Positions 7,089-15,284 of a DNA stretch of 34,753 bases are shown here, one piece after another; position 1 is the stretch's first letter; the number at the start of each line of letters is the position of its first letter. The translations under genes were made by a program, and so were the position numbers. Source of the DNA: an uncultured Clostridia bacterium (lineage in GTDB: Bacteria; Bacillota; Clostridia; Christensenellales; Borkfalkiaceae); the NCBI GenBank assembly GCA_947589555.1, contig CANQAZ010000009.1, positions 1 through 34,753 on the forward strand, in the 5' to 3' direction. The notes under the pieces were generated by a model that saw only the letters and a list, made by a program, of their open reading frames with translations, was not told where the DNA came from and made no database searches.

Positions 7089-7868
7089 ATGATCCCAAAG
7101 ATTCTACATTGCGTATGGCTCGGCGGAAAAGAGATGCCTCCTGTGTATCGGGCCTACGCAGAAGCCCAAAAAAAATTGTTGCCCGACTGGGAATTTCGTG
7201 TTTGGAACGAAGATAATTTTGGCTATTCTGACTGCGAATATGCGCAAGAAGCATACCGACGAAAAAAATTCGGATTTGTGGCCGACTATATCCGCGTATG
7301 CGTACTGGAACAGTACGGCGGCGTCTACTTGGATACCGACGTGGAGTTATTGCGTAAGTTTCCGTCTTTTTTGACCGATGCGGACTGTTTCCTCGGCTTT
7401 GAAAACGATGCGCACGCGGAAACGGCGGTGATCGGTTGCATGCCGCAACATCCGCTGATGAAATCGCTCCATGACATGTATAGGACGCTCCTCTATGTGA
7501 CGGGAAACAAGGAGAACCGCATGCCGAACACCCTCTATTTCACATATTTCCTCGTGCGCGACTATCAAATGAAATTATGGGACAGCATGCAATTCCTAAC
7601 GGGCAGGAGCGGAGAAAGCGTTATTTTATGCCCCACCGAATACTTCGCTCCCATCAATTTCAATACAAAAAAAGACAGCCGCACGGAAAATACCGTGGCT
7701 GTCCATCATTTTGCAAACAGTTGGTCGGGAACGAGCGAAAAAATCCAACAGGCGATTGCCTGTGGAGCGCGCCGTATTTGCGGAAAACGCCTGTTCGGTC
7801 ACTTTACCCGCATCTATGTAAAACACGCGCTGAAAACAATTGAAAAGATACAAAAAAACGATCCGTAG
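7089..7868 (+). CDS. GT32-type glycosyltransferase (capsular polysaccharide synthesis family)
   Basis: A 259-residue glycosyltransferase starting MIPKILHCVWLGGKEMP, the opening of the OCH1/capsule GT32 family. GFVADYIRVCVLEQYGGVYL is followed by DTDVELL, giving the DxD metal and nucleotide-sugar site, and a late HHFANSW contains the histidine-tryptophan motif of the family. It acts in the cytoplasm and adds a sugar from a nucleotide-sugar donor to a lipid-linked or surface glycan. Two ATG codons are adjacent at 7086 and 7089; GGAG at 7079-7082 fits the second better. It is divergent from the phosphonate operon under a shared operator region, so it probably builds the glycan that receives AEP. 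Sequence is AT-richer than the ftsZ side, in keeping with transfer. Confidence 0.85.
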   Translation: MIPKILHCVWLGGKEMPPVYRAYAEAQKKLLPDWEFRVWNEDNFGYSDCEYAQEAYRRKKFGFVADYIRVCVLEQYGGVYLDTDVELLRKFPSFLTDADCFLGFENDAHAETAVIGCMPQHPLMKSLHDMYRTLLYVTGNKENRMPNTLYFTYFLVRDYQMKLWDSMQFLTGRSGESVILCPTEYFAPINFNTKKDSRTENTVAVHHFANSWSGTSEKIQQAIACGARRICGKRLFGHFTRIYVKHALKTIEKIQKNDP

Positions 7869-7884
7869 CGTTGAGCAACGGACC
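7853..7884 (-). terminator. Rho-independent terminator of ftsZ
   Basis: On the minus strand ACGGTCCGT pairs with ACGGATCGT (9 bp, one G-U), followed by seven T. It overlaps the last codons of the convergent glycosyltransferase gene. Confidence 0.82.
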
Positions 7885-7898
7885 GTTTGAAATCATCA

Positions 7899-9224
7899 TT
7901 ATTTTCTGCCGAACATCCTTCTCACAAAGGGAGGAAGGCGGTCGTCTTTCTCGGCGGGAGCCTCGGCCGCGGGCGGTTCTGCCGTTATGGGCGGCTCCTG
8001 TTGCGGCGCGGCGGGCGCCACGGGCTCTGCGGCCGCGGGGGCCCCTCCGTTGTTGCGGGGCGGAAGTTGTTCGGACGGCGCGGAATAGCCCCTTCCTTGT
8101 CTATCGCCCGAAGCGGGCGTTGCGGCGGATTGCCTCTGCGGGTAAAGTTCGGGGCGTGCGGGCGCGTGATAAGGTTGCTCCGCGCCGTTTGCATACGCCC
8201 CATCGGCATTCTCCTCCGCCGAGGGAAATCCGGTCGCAATGACAGTGACTTCCACTTCGTCTTGTATATTTTCGTCGATACATGCGCCGAAAATAATATT
8301 TGCAGAATAATCAACGACGCTGTGGATGAGTTCGGCCGCCGTTTTGGCTTCGCTCAGCGTGAGGTCGTTGCCGCCGACGATGTTGATGATGACCCCCGTA
8401 GCGCCTTCGATGGTGGTCTCCAAAAGAGGCGAATTGACGGCAAGGCGGACGGCCGTAACAATGCGGTTATCCCCCTTTGCGACGCCGACGCCCATGTGCG
8501 CGAGGCCCTTATCCTTCAAAATGGTGCGCACATCGGCAAAGTCGAGATTGATGAGCGCGGGGGTCACGATGAGATCGGAAATGCCGCGGATGCCCTGCTT
8601 CAACACGTCGTCCGCCACGCGGAGCGCGTCCGTCATGGAAGTGTTCGGCGGGACCACCTCGGTGATCTTTTCGTTGGGAATGATGATGAGGGTATCGACA
8701 TATTTACGAAGGTTATCGATGCCCTTCGTCGCATTGTCCATACGGTGTTTCCCCTCAAAATCGAAGGGCTCCGTGACGACGGCGACGGTCAGGATGCGCT
8801 TGTCCTTCGCGATTTTCGCGATGACGGGCGCGGCGCCCGTTCCCGTGCCGCCTCCCATGCCGGCCGTGATGAAGAGAAGGTCGGTCCCCTCAATCGCGCG
8901 GGCCAACTCCTCTTTGCTCTCTTCCGCAGCCTCTCTGCCGATCTCGGGCTCCGCACCCGCGCCGAGACCCTTCGTTTTCATCGCGCCAATCTGCACCTTG
9001 ACGGGCGCTTTATTGCGCGCAAGGGTCTGGGCGTCCGTATTCACCGCAATATACTCCGCGCTGGTGATGCCCGCCTCGATCATGCGGTTGACGGCATTGT
9101 TGCCCGCTCCGCCCACGCCGATCACGCGGATGCGCGCCCGGCCGCTCGACAGCGACGAAGGCGCGGGATCGACGATGCGGTCCTGTGTATCTCTTCCGAT
9201 GAACGGAATATTATCGTTGAACAT
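7899..9224 (-). CDS. ftsZ: Cell division GTPase FtsZ
   Basis: A 441-residue tubulin homologue that polymerises into the Z-ring. The tubulin signature GGGTGTG lies at residues 124-130, IRVIGVGGAGNNAVNRM (32-48) is the N-terminal nucleotide-binding loop, and NLDFADVRTIL carries the T7-loop aspartate that completes the GTPase site of the neighbouring subunit. The globular part ends near residue 330; a linker of about 95 residues rich in Pro, Ala and Glu follows, and the tail DRLPPFVRRMFGRK is the conserved peptide for FtsA, SepF or other partners. RBS GGAGG stands before the ATG, and the start lies 3 bases after the ftsA-like gene. Transcribed from the promoter at 10416-10444 together with ftsA. 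Confidence 0.98.
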   Translation of the reverse strand: MFNDNIPFIGRDTQDRIVDPAPSSLSSGRARIRVIGVGGAGNNAVNRMIEAGITSAEYIAVNTDAQTLARNKAPVKVQIGAMKTKGLGAGAEPEIGREAAEESKEELARAIEGTDLLFITAGMGGGTGTGAAPVIAKIAKDKRILTVAVVTEPFDFEGKHRMDNATKGIDNLRKYVDTLIIIPNEKITEVVPPNTSMTDALRVADDVLKQGIRGISDLIVTPALINLDFADVRTILKDKGLAHMGVGVAKGDNRIVTAVRLAVNSPLLETTIEGATGVIINIVGGNDLTLSEAKTAAELIHSVVDYSANIIFGACIDENIQDEVEVTVIATGFPSAEENADGAYANGAEQPYHAPARPELYPQRQSAATPASGDRQGRGYSAPSEQLPPRNNGGAPAAAEPVAPAAPQQEPPITAEPPAAEAPAEKDDRLPPFVRRMFGRK

Positions 9225-9227
9225 ACT

Positions 9228-10379
9228 TTAACCTCCGAATGCGTTTAATAGACGATTGAACATACCGCCCTGTTCGCGGTCGTTCTGAGCCATATCCATG
9301 AGCGAAACTTTCGAACTCATGTTGGGTTTGTTGTAGTAAGGAAGGTCGGGCGAAAGTTCCTCGCATACGCGGTTGAGCCTCTTGGATACATGTTCGAGCG
9401 CGCCGCGGATATTTTCCAACCCTTCGCCCGAAACATAGAGCGGCTTGTAGTCGAGTTCCTTGCCCGAGCAGGAATCCAAAAACGAACCGACCTTTTCGCA
9501 CAACTCGTCCAACCCCTCTTTGACCGTATCGATGAGAAGGTCCGCCTTGATCTCGTACGTTGTGCCGCGGAAGTTGAATTCCGCCGCGCCCGCCACATCC
9601 TTCGCGAAGAGGTTGGCCCGCGCGAGGAGCGCCGACGCCGCATCGAGCGAAAGATGGAAGCGGTCCATCAAAAGACCCACGATCTGTCCCCTGCCGACCC
9701 AGTAAGTTTCCTGCGCCAAAACGCCGTTTCCGAGCAGAATAAGCAAGGTGGAGGAAAGATATCCGACGTCGAGGAAAAGCGCGTATTCATCCCGCGTCTG
9801 GGAGGGAATGAGATAACTTGCCATCGCAAACGGCGTGGGGAGATATCGAAGGACGATCTTCATTTTGGCGAAGATCTTTTCCATCACCCCGATGAAGTAT
9901 TCACTGCAATAGAAATAGGACAGAACGCCCGAAAGCGAGGTGGCCGTGATACCGACGGGATCTACGACGCGGCGGTTATCCGACGTCGTGTAGATCATGC
10001 TCGTGGCGCGCATCACGCGGTACCCTTCTGGTTTTTCCGCGCCGCTTTTGAAGAGCGCATCGAGTTCTTTCTGCGAAATCCTGCGCTTCTTGGGGAAGCC
10101 GATGTTCTGCTCTTTGGGCACAACGACGGAAAATTCGCCCGGGACGCCGATGTAGAGTTCGCGGATCCGCTCGCCGCAAATTTGCTCGACGGCGGAAAGC
10201 GCGCGGAATATCGCTTCCGAAAGGTCGCGTTCATCGAAAAACGCGCCCGGCTCGTACCCGTAATAGGGTTCGCTCTTGCTCGCTTTGAATACGAACGTGT
10301 TGTTGACCCCCCGTTCGCCGATGAACACCGCGATTTCGGAGGAACGCACATCCAGGACGGCTACGCTTTTACGCCCCAT
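9228..10379 (-). CDS. ftsA: Divergent FtsA-like cell division protein
   Basis: A 383-residue protein in the ftsA position before ftsZ. The order of parts fits FtsA: an actin-like N-terminus (KSVAVLDVRSSEIAVFIGER), an SHS2/1C-like part (RELYIGVPGEFSVVVPKEQN), a central LFLDVGYLSSTLLILLGNGV segment where FtsA normally has DIGGGTTD, and a C-terminal GGMFNRLLNAFGG that looks like the membrane-binding amphipathic helix. The glycine-rich phosphate-2 motif is replaced by DVGYLSST and the adenosine motif by YVSGEGLENI, so ATP binding may be weak or lost. It should tether FtsZ to the membrane and recruit later division proteins. The alternative, a PilM-type relative, is unlikely given the location. 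Confidence 0.82.
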   Translation of the reverse strand: MGRKSVAVLDVRSSEIAVFIGERGVNNTFVFKASKSEPYYGYEPGAFFDERDLSEAIFRALSAVEQICGERIRELYIGVPGEFSVVVPKEQNIGFPKKRRISQKELDALFKSGAEKPEGYRVMRATSMIYTTSDNRRVVDPVGITATSLSGVLSYFYCSEYFIGVMEKIFAKMKIVLRYLPTPFAMASYLIPSQTRDEYALFLDVGYLSSTLLILLGNGVLAQETYWVGRGQIVGLLMDRFHLSLDAASALLARANLFAKDVAGAAEFNFRGTTYEIKADLLIDTVKEGLDELCEKVGSFLDSCSGKELDYKPLYVSGEGLENIRGALEHVSKRLNRVCEELSPDLPYYNKPNMSSKVSLMDMAQNDREQGGMFNRLLNAFGG

Positions 10380-10415
10380 ATTTCATCCCCTCGTAAGTTC
10401 GGTAATACATTCACA

Positions 10416-10444
10416 ATTATATCAAACGCTGACCTATCTGTCAA
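10416..10444 (-). promoter_or_regulatory. Promoter of ftsA-ftsZ
   Basis: Minus strand: TTGACA (10444-10439), 17-base spacer, TATAAT (10421-10416), exact consensus, 36 bases before the ftsA start. It lets ftsAZ be expressed apart from the rest of the division cluster. Confidence 0.92.
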
Positions 10445-10474
10445 GAAATTGAGGCGATATTTTCGCACCCATGC

Positions 10475-10508
10475 ACGAAAAAAGCGCCCCGCAAGGCGCT
10501 GTTTTTTC
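10475..10508 (-). terminator. Terminator after ftsQ (bidirectional form)
   Basis: AGCGCC pairs with GGCGCT (10483-10488 with 10495-10500), with A and T tracts on both sides, so it can work in either direction. It ends the upstream mraZ-to-ftsQ transcription before the ftsA promoter. Wider arms ACCCATGC / GCATGGGT (10467-10474 and 10522-10529) enclose it. Confidence 0.85.
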
Positions 10509-10551
10509 GGGAAGAGCGCGGGCATGGGTACCGCGCGCGAAGTTTTGGGGC

Positions 10552-11364
10552 TCAACCGCCGTAAATGGGAAGTTCGGGCGAGAAGGTGACGTTCACGGAG
10601 CCGTTCGGCGAAACGTTGTTTACGGAGATCGCGCCGTAGACCCTCTTCTTGTCGGCAAACGCATCGGAAAGGTAGCCGGCTTCCTCGTCGCAGAAGGCAG
10701 CGCGCGCCTTGACGGCGATATCCGCCGACGGATTGCGTATCGCAATTTTGACCCCTTCGCGCATGGTCACGACAAAAAATTTATGCTCGGGGGTATCCTG
10801 TCCGCCCCCGCTCACGAGACTCACGGAAACGACGTTGGCGCGCACTCCCGGCAAAAGTTCGGAAAACACGGAAAACATTTCGAAAACTTCGGCGATGTAG
10901 CCCCCCTCGGCGCGTTCGCCCCTCGAAAGAGAGAGTTCGAAGCCGTCCAGAAGCACGTTCATGCCGCCGAGGCGGTTCACGTTTTCTCCGTCATGCAGAT
11001 AGAGCCCGTTTTCATCGAGGATGGCGTACGTTTCCCCATTCGGAACGGCAAAAAATTCCTTCCGCTCGGATACTTTTACTTTCAGCGTTTTGGGGAAATG
11101 TTTTTCGACCGTTTCCACCTCGAAGCACGGATAACTTTTGACCGTATCTTTCACATCTTCGACGTCAAGGAAGGTCGTACTGTCGCCGACATAACGTTCG
11201 AGATCGGCCTTTAAGGATAAGGCGTCCTCTCTGCCCGCACCGGAATAGACGGAAAATTCGCTGTCCACGAGAGTGACCGTAAAAACGGCGTTGAGCCCTG
11301 CCGCCACAACGGCGACAAGGAGCACGAATGAAACAATCGTTGTTAAAATCACCCTCGTTTTCAT
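10552..11364 (-). CDS. ftsQ: Cell division protein FtsQ/DivIB
   Basis: A protein of 270 residues with a short basic N-terminus, one transmembrane helix (about residues 5-25, VILTTIVSFVLLVAVVAAGL), then an extracytoplasmic POTRA-like domain (FTVTLVDSEFSVYSGAGRED onward, with the CFEVETVEKHFPKTLKVKVS segment) and a beta domain. This topology and the location after murA are those of FtsQ/DivIB, which forms a complex with FtsL and DivIC and regulates septal synthesis. The ATG at 11364 is preferred to the GTG at 11373, because GGAGG lies seven bases before the ATG and the GTG overlaps it. Sequence conservation in this family is low, so the assignment rests largely on topology and context. Confidence 0.87.
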   Translation of the reverse strand: MKTRVILTTIVSFVLLVAVVAAGLNAVFTVTLVDSEFSVYSGAGREDALSLKADLERYVGDSTTFLDVEDVKDTVKSYPCFEVETVEKHFPKTLKVKVSERKEFFAVPNGETYAILDENGLYLHDGENVNRLGGMNVLLDGFELSLSRGERAEGGYIAEVFEMFSVFSELLPGVRANVVSVSLVSGGGQDTPEHKFFVVTMREGVKIAIRNPSADIAVKARAAFCDEEAGYLSDAFADKKRVYGAISVNNVSPNGSVNVTFSPELPIYGG

Positions 11365-11382
11365 CGGTATCACCTCCGCGCG

Positions 11383-12639
11383 CTATACGCGCACGCGTTT
11401 TATCTCCGCACCGAGTCCTTTGAGTTTGCCCCTGAGGTCGGCATATCCCCTGTCGAGGTGGGAAAGATCGAGCACTTCGCTCGTCCCTTCCGCCGCGAGC
11501 GCCGCGATAACGAGCGCCGCGCCGCCCCGCAGGTCTCCCGCAACGACGGAGGCGCCGTGCAACCGGTCGACGCCGCGCACAAAGGCGTTTCTCCCCTTTA
11601 CTTCGATATCCGCCCCCATTTTCTGCAATTCGGGCACATATTTGAAGCGCGTTTCGAAGAGATTTTCCACGATGAGCGCGCCGCCTTCGCATACGGTGTT
11701 GAGCGTAGTGATCTGCGCTTGCAAATCGGTGGGAAAGCCCGGAAAGGGCATCGTTTCGATCCTGCGGTTGCATTTGAGACGGCCGCAACTCGTTATCCTT
11801 ATTTTATCATTTTTTGTATGGATTTTGCAACCGTTTTCACGCAATTTATGTAAAAGCAAGCCCACATTTTCCGATTTTGCCCCGCAAACCTCCACTTCGC
11901 CGCCGCAAATCGCGCACGCGATGAGGTATGTGCCCGCTTCGATGCGGTCCTTGATGGGCAAATACTCCACGCCGTTCAGATTTTTGACTCCTTCTACCTC
12001 GATGACGTCCGTCCCCGCGCCGCGGATGCGGGCCCCCATCGCGTTGAGAAAATTTTGCAGATCGACGATCTCGGGCTCCTTCGCCGCACCCTGCAAGACC
12101 GTGTTCCCTTCCGCTTTTACCGAGGCGAGCAAGATATTTTCCGTGGCGCCGACGCTCGGAAAATCAATGGGGATCTCCGCGCCGCGCAATTTTTCGCATT
12201 CGCAAAATATGTATCCGTCCCGCTCCGTGATGTTCACCCCCAGCCTCTTCAAGGCGTTGAGGTGGATATCGATGGGCCGGAGCCCGATATCGCACCCGCC
12301 GGGATAGGCGATGACCGCGCGGTGAAAGCGCGTCAGGAGGGAGCCGAGCATAAAAACGGAAGAGCGCAATTCCTTCGTCAACGCCGAAGAAATGCGGTGC
12401 GAGCAGGCGTTTGCGCTGTCTATCGTCACGTCGCCGCCCTCAAAACGCACCTCCGCGCCGAGTTCCCGCAAGATCTGCGCCATACAGGCGACGTCGCTGA
12501 TCGCCGGGGTCTCGCGGATCGTGACGCGCTGTTCCGTCAAAATCGAGGCGGCAAGAAGCGGCAGGACGGAATTTTTCGCCGATTGCACGTTTACGCTCCC
12601 GACGAGCCGCCTCCCCCCGTCCACCACAAATTTATCCAT
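11383..12639 (-). CDS. murA: UDP-N-acetylglucosamine 1-carboxyvinyltransferase
   Basis: A 418-residue EPSP-synthase-type inside-out barrel protein that transfers enolpyruvate from PEP to UDP-GlcNAc, the first committed step of peptidoglycan synthesis. NVQSAKNSVLPLLAASIL (17-34) holds the conserved Lys22-Asn23, and the flexible loop AYPGGCDIGLRPIDIHLNAL (111-130) holds Cys116, the residue attacked by fosfomycin, so the enzyme should be of the sensitive type. The RBS AAGGAG precedes the ATG. It follows ftsW after a terminator-like hairpin and occupies the place where murG and murC or murB are often found. Full family length. Confidence 0.97.
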   Translation of the reverse strand: MDKFVVDGGRRLVGSVNVQSAKNSVLPLLAASILTEQRVTIRETPAISDVACMAQILRELGAEVRFEGGDVTIDSANACSHRISSALTKELRSSVFMLGSLLTRFHRAVIAYPGGCDIGLRPIDIHLNALKRLGVNITERDGYIFCECEKLRGAEIPIDFPSVGATENILLASVKAEGNTVLQGAAKEPEIVDLQNFLNAMGARIRGAGTDVIEVEGVKNLNGVEYLPIKDRIEAGTYLIACAICGGEVEVCGAKSENVGLLLHKLRENGCKIHTKNDKIRITSCGRLKCNRRIETMPFPGFPTDLQAQITTLNTVCEGGALIVENLFETRFKYVPELQKMGADIEVKGRNAFVRGVDRLHGASVVAGDLRGGAALVIAALAAEGTSEVLDLSHLDRGYADLRGKLKGLGAEIKRVRV

Positions 12640-12664
12640 TCTGATTCTCCTTATGTATTTCGGA

Positions 12665-12701
12665 AAATACGGAAAAACCCGAAGGTCGGGCGCCCCGTAT
12701 T
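12665..12701 (-). terminator. Terminator or attenuator between ftsW and murA
   Basis: Minus strand CCCGA-CCT-TCGGG (arms 12690-12686 and 12682-12678) is followed by TTTTT. Outer arms AATACGG / CCGTATT (12665-12671 and 12695-12701) can extend it or compete with it. The inner stem is short, so partial termination is more likely than a full stop. No consensus murA promoter is evident downstream. Confidence 0.6.
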
Positions 12702-13849
12702 TATTTGTATATCCTATGAATTTTCGCTTGCCCGTTGTGCCTCGACACCCCGTACACGATCCCCATTCCCGCCATCGTGACGATGAGCGAAGTGTTGCCC
12801 GCCGAGATGAGCGGAAGAGGCAGGCCGGTGGGCGGAATGCACCCGCTCACGACGAGCGCATTGAGGGCGCTCTGCACCGCAAAGGCAAGCATGATCCCGC
12901 AGACGAGCATGTATCCGTAAAAATTTTCGCATCGGTTGGCGATGCGGAAGCCCCGCCAAACGACGAATCCGATGACGAGAAAGAGAAGAAGCACGCCGAA
13001 AAAACCCGTCTCTTCCCCGATGACCGAAAGGATGAAATCGCTTTCGGAAAAGGGCAAAAAACGGTATTTTTGGCGGGAATGAAAGAGCCCGACGCCGAAC
13101 AGTTTTCCGTTCCCGAGCGCATAGAGCGACTGGATGAGTTGATACCCCTCCTCCCGCGGCGACGCCCACGGATCCATGAAGGCCGAAAGGCGTTGGAGGC
13201 GGTACGGCTCGGCCAAAATGAGGGCGGGAACGGCAAACAGCACGGGAATACAGATGGCGGCGAGCGATTTCCACGACGCGCCGCCCAAAAAAATCATGCC
13301 GATCATGAGGGCGCCCACGCACATCGTAACGGACATGTTGGGTTCCAGCATGATGAGCACGCAGATGGAAAGCCCCGCCCCGAGCACGGGCAAAATGCCC
13401 GAAAAACGGCGCATTCTTGCGGGATTTTTGGCAAAATAGCCCGCCGTAAAGAGCACAAACGCGTATTTTGCAAGTTCGGAGGGCTGTATGGTAACGGGCC
13501 CCACCCCGATCCATCGCGTCGCGCCGTAATTGCTCCGCCCCACGCCCGGGATAAAGACGAGCCCCAAAAGGACAAGGGAAACGAGGAGGGCGGAAAGGCC
13601 GGCACGGCGAAATTTTTCGTAGGAAACGAAGGAAATGCCGACCATCGCCGCAAGCCCCAATAAAAAGCCGATAAGTTGCTTTTTGAAGAAGTAGAGCGCG
13701 TCGCCGTACTGGACTTCCGCGTTATAACAACTTGCGGAATAAACGCAAACGACCCCGTACGCCGCAAGCAAGATAACAGCGGCGAGAAAGAGCAGATCGC
13801 CCTTTCCCGCCCTTTCTTTGCTCCGCAACGGGTTATTCGGCCTCTTCAC
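12701..13849 (-). CDS. ftsW: SEDS-family peptidoglycan glycosyltransferase FtsW
   Basis: A 382-residue polytopic membrane protein with about ten transmembrane helices, of the FtsW/RodA/SpoVE family. Seen are GATRWIGVGPVTIQPSELAK, the hallmark segment with the conserved Trp and PSELAK, DPWASPREEGYQLIQSLYAL, a GLFHSRQKYRFLPFSESDFI segment, and the final CIPPTGLPLPLISAGNTSLI. These are conserved in the polymerases that work with the septal class B PBP. The GTG start is preceded by GGGAGGG, and the gene overlaps the murD 3' end by 17 bases. The neighbouring PBP gene is its expected partner. FtsW and SpoVE cannot be separated from sequence alone. Confidence 0.95.
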   Translation of the reverse strand: MKRPNNPLRSKERAGKGDLLFLAAVILLAAYGVVCVYSASCYNAEVQYGDALYFFKKQLIGFLLGLAAMVGISFVSYEKFRRAGLSALLVSLVLLGLVFIPGVGRSNYGATRWIGVGPVTIQPSELAKYAFVLFTAGYFAKNPARMRRFSGILPVLGAGLSICVLIMLEPNMSVTMCVGALMIGMIFLGGASWKSLAAICIPVLFAVPALILAEPYRLQRLSAFMDPWASPREEGYQLIQSLYALGNGKLFGVGLFHSRQKYRFLPFSESDFILSVIGEETGFFGVLLLFLVIGFVVWRGFRIANRCENFYGYMLVCGIMLAFAVQSALNALVVSGCIPPTGLPLPLISAGNTSLIVTMAGMGIVYGVSRHNGQAKIHRIYK

Positions 13850-15245
13850 GTTCCCTCCCCGCGGCGGGCAGACTCGGCCTTACTTCTTCGCGGCCCGCTT
13901 CCCTTGCGAACACGCCCATGAGTTCCGCAAAGCGGTTTCCGCGCTCCTCGTAATTCGCAAAGGCGTCGAAACTCGCCGAAGCGGGAGAAAGCAGCACGTT
14001 TTGCCCCCGCCGCGCAACGAGATAGGCGACGCGCACCGCGAGATCGAAGGGCCGACAGAGCGTGACCGCGGTGTATCCGCGGGAAAGCGCCGCGTTCAGA
14101 ATGCGGAAAGCATTTTCCCCATAGATGACGGTATGTACGACGCCAGACGTCTTGATCGCCTCAAAGAGCGGTTCATAGGAATATCCCTTATCCTTGCCGC
14201 CGACGAGTAGCACGCTCTCCCCGCGCACGCTACCGATGGCCTTGATCGCCGAATCGACGTTGGTCGCTTTGGAATCGTCGATGAAGGAAATGCCGTTCAC
14301 CTCGCCCACCCTTTCGAGGCGGTGCTTGACGCCGCGGAAGGTTTTGAGCGCGGCGGCGATGAACGCGTTCCCCACCCCCATCAACTTGGCCGCGGCGATG
14401 GCGGCCAGGGCGTTGGCGCGGTTGTGGTCGCCGTCGAGCGGAAACTCGTCCGCCGACATGATGCGCTCATCGAAGAACCAGAACGCGTTATCGGAAAGAT
14501 AGGCGCCGTCCACCCTTTCGCGCAGGGAAAACCATACCGTCGTCGCCTTCGTCTTTTCGTCGAAAGCGCGCACGATGGGATCATCGTAGTTGAGCACGGC
14601 AAATTCGCTCTCCGAAGAATTCTTCAAAATGCGCGATTTGAGATAAATGTAGTTCTCCATGTTGTAGTGACGGTTGAGATGATCCTCCGTCACATTGAGC
14701 ACGACGGCGACATGCGGCCGCAACGAATAGAGCGTTTCGAGTTGGAACGAAGAAATTTCGGCGACGGCGATGCCGTCCTCCCCGAGTTCTTTCAAACAGG
14801 CGGTGATTGGCTTTCCCACATTCCCGCAGGCCACGGCGTTCTTCCCCGCCGCTTTGAAGATGCATTCGAGCATGGTGACCGTCGTCGTCTTTCCGTTCGT
14901 GCCCGTGACCGCCACGACGGGACAGCGCAGAGCAAGCGCGCCGAGTTCGGACTCCCCCACGATCTTCTTTCCGGCCCGCTTGAAGGAGACGGGCAAAGCG
15001 TGGTCCACGGGGATGCCGGGCGAGAGCACGAGGATATCGCACCGCTCCGCTCGCTCGTTGAGTTCGTCCTTTTTGACGGGGATGCAACCGATTTTGGAGA
15101 GTCTTTCGACGGCCGCGCGGACGGTTTCGTCGTCCACGTCGTCATAGACGTACACTTTGGCGCCCTGCGAAATCAGGTACTCGCTCGCCGCGATGCCCGA
15201 ACGCGACAGCCCCGCCACGAGAAACGTTTGTCTTGTAAACAGCAT
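13833..15245 (-). CDS. murD: UDP-N-acetylmuramoylalanine--D-glutamate ligase
   Basis: A 470-residue Mur ligase. The N-terminal Rossmann domain begins FLVAGLSRSGIAASEYLISQ and the central ATPase domain has VTGTNGKTTTVTMLECIF with the P-loop Lys. ITEDHLNRH-type histidine (VTEDHLNRHYNMENY) and HRLERVGEVNGISFIDDSKA then TNVDSA mark MurD specifically. It adds D-glutamate to UDP-MurNAc-L-Ala in the cytoplasm. The last roughly 20 residues are rich in Glu and Arg and extend past the usual end, overlapping ftsW. RBS AAAGGAG precedes the start; mraY lies 39 bases upstream. Confidence 0.97.
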   Translation of the reverse strand: MLFTRQTFLVAGLSRSGIAASEYLISQGAKVYVYDDVDDETVRAAVERLSKIGCIPVKKDELNERAERCDILVLSPGIPVDHALPVSFKRAGKKIVGESELGALALRCPVVAVTGTNGKTTTVTMLECIFKAAGKNAVACGNVGKPITACLKELGEDGIAVAEISSFQLETLYSLRPHVAVVLNVTEDHLNRHYNMENYIYLKSRILKNSSESEFAVLNYDDPIVRAFDEKTKATTVWFSLRERVDGAYLSDNAFWFFDERIMSADEFPLDGDHNRANALAAIAAAKLMGVGNAFIAAALKTFRGVKHRLERVGEVNGISFIDDSKATNVDSAIKAIGSVRGESVLLVGGKDKGYSYEPLFEAIKTSGVVHTVIYGENAFRILNAALSRGYTAVTLCRPFDLAVRVAYLVARRGQNVLLSPASASFDAFANYEERGNRFAELMGVFAREAGREEVRPSLPAAGREREEAE

Positions 15246-15284
15246 ATCTCACTCCTTTTCCCCACGGGTTGTCCCGCCGGGGAT

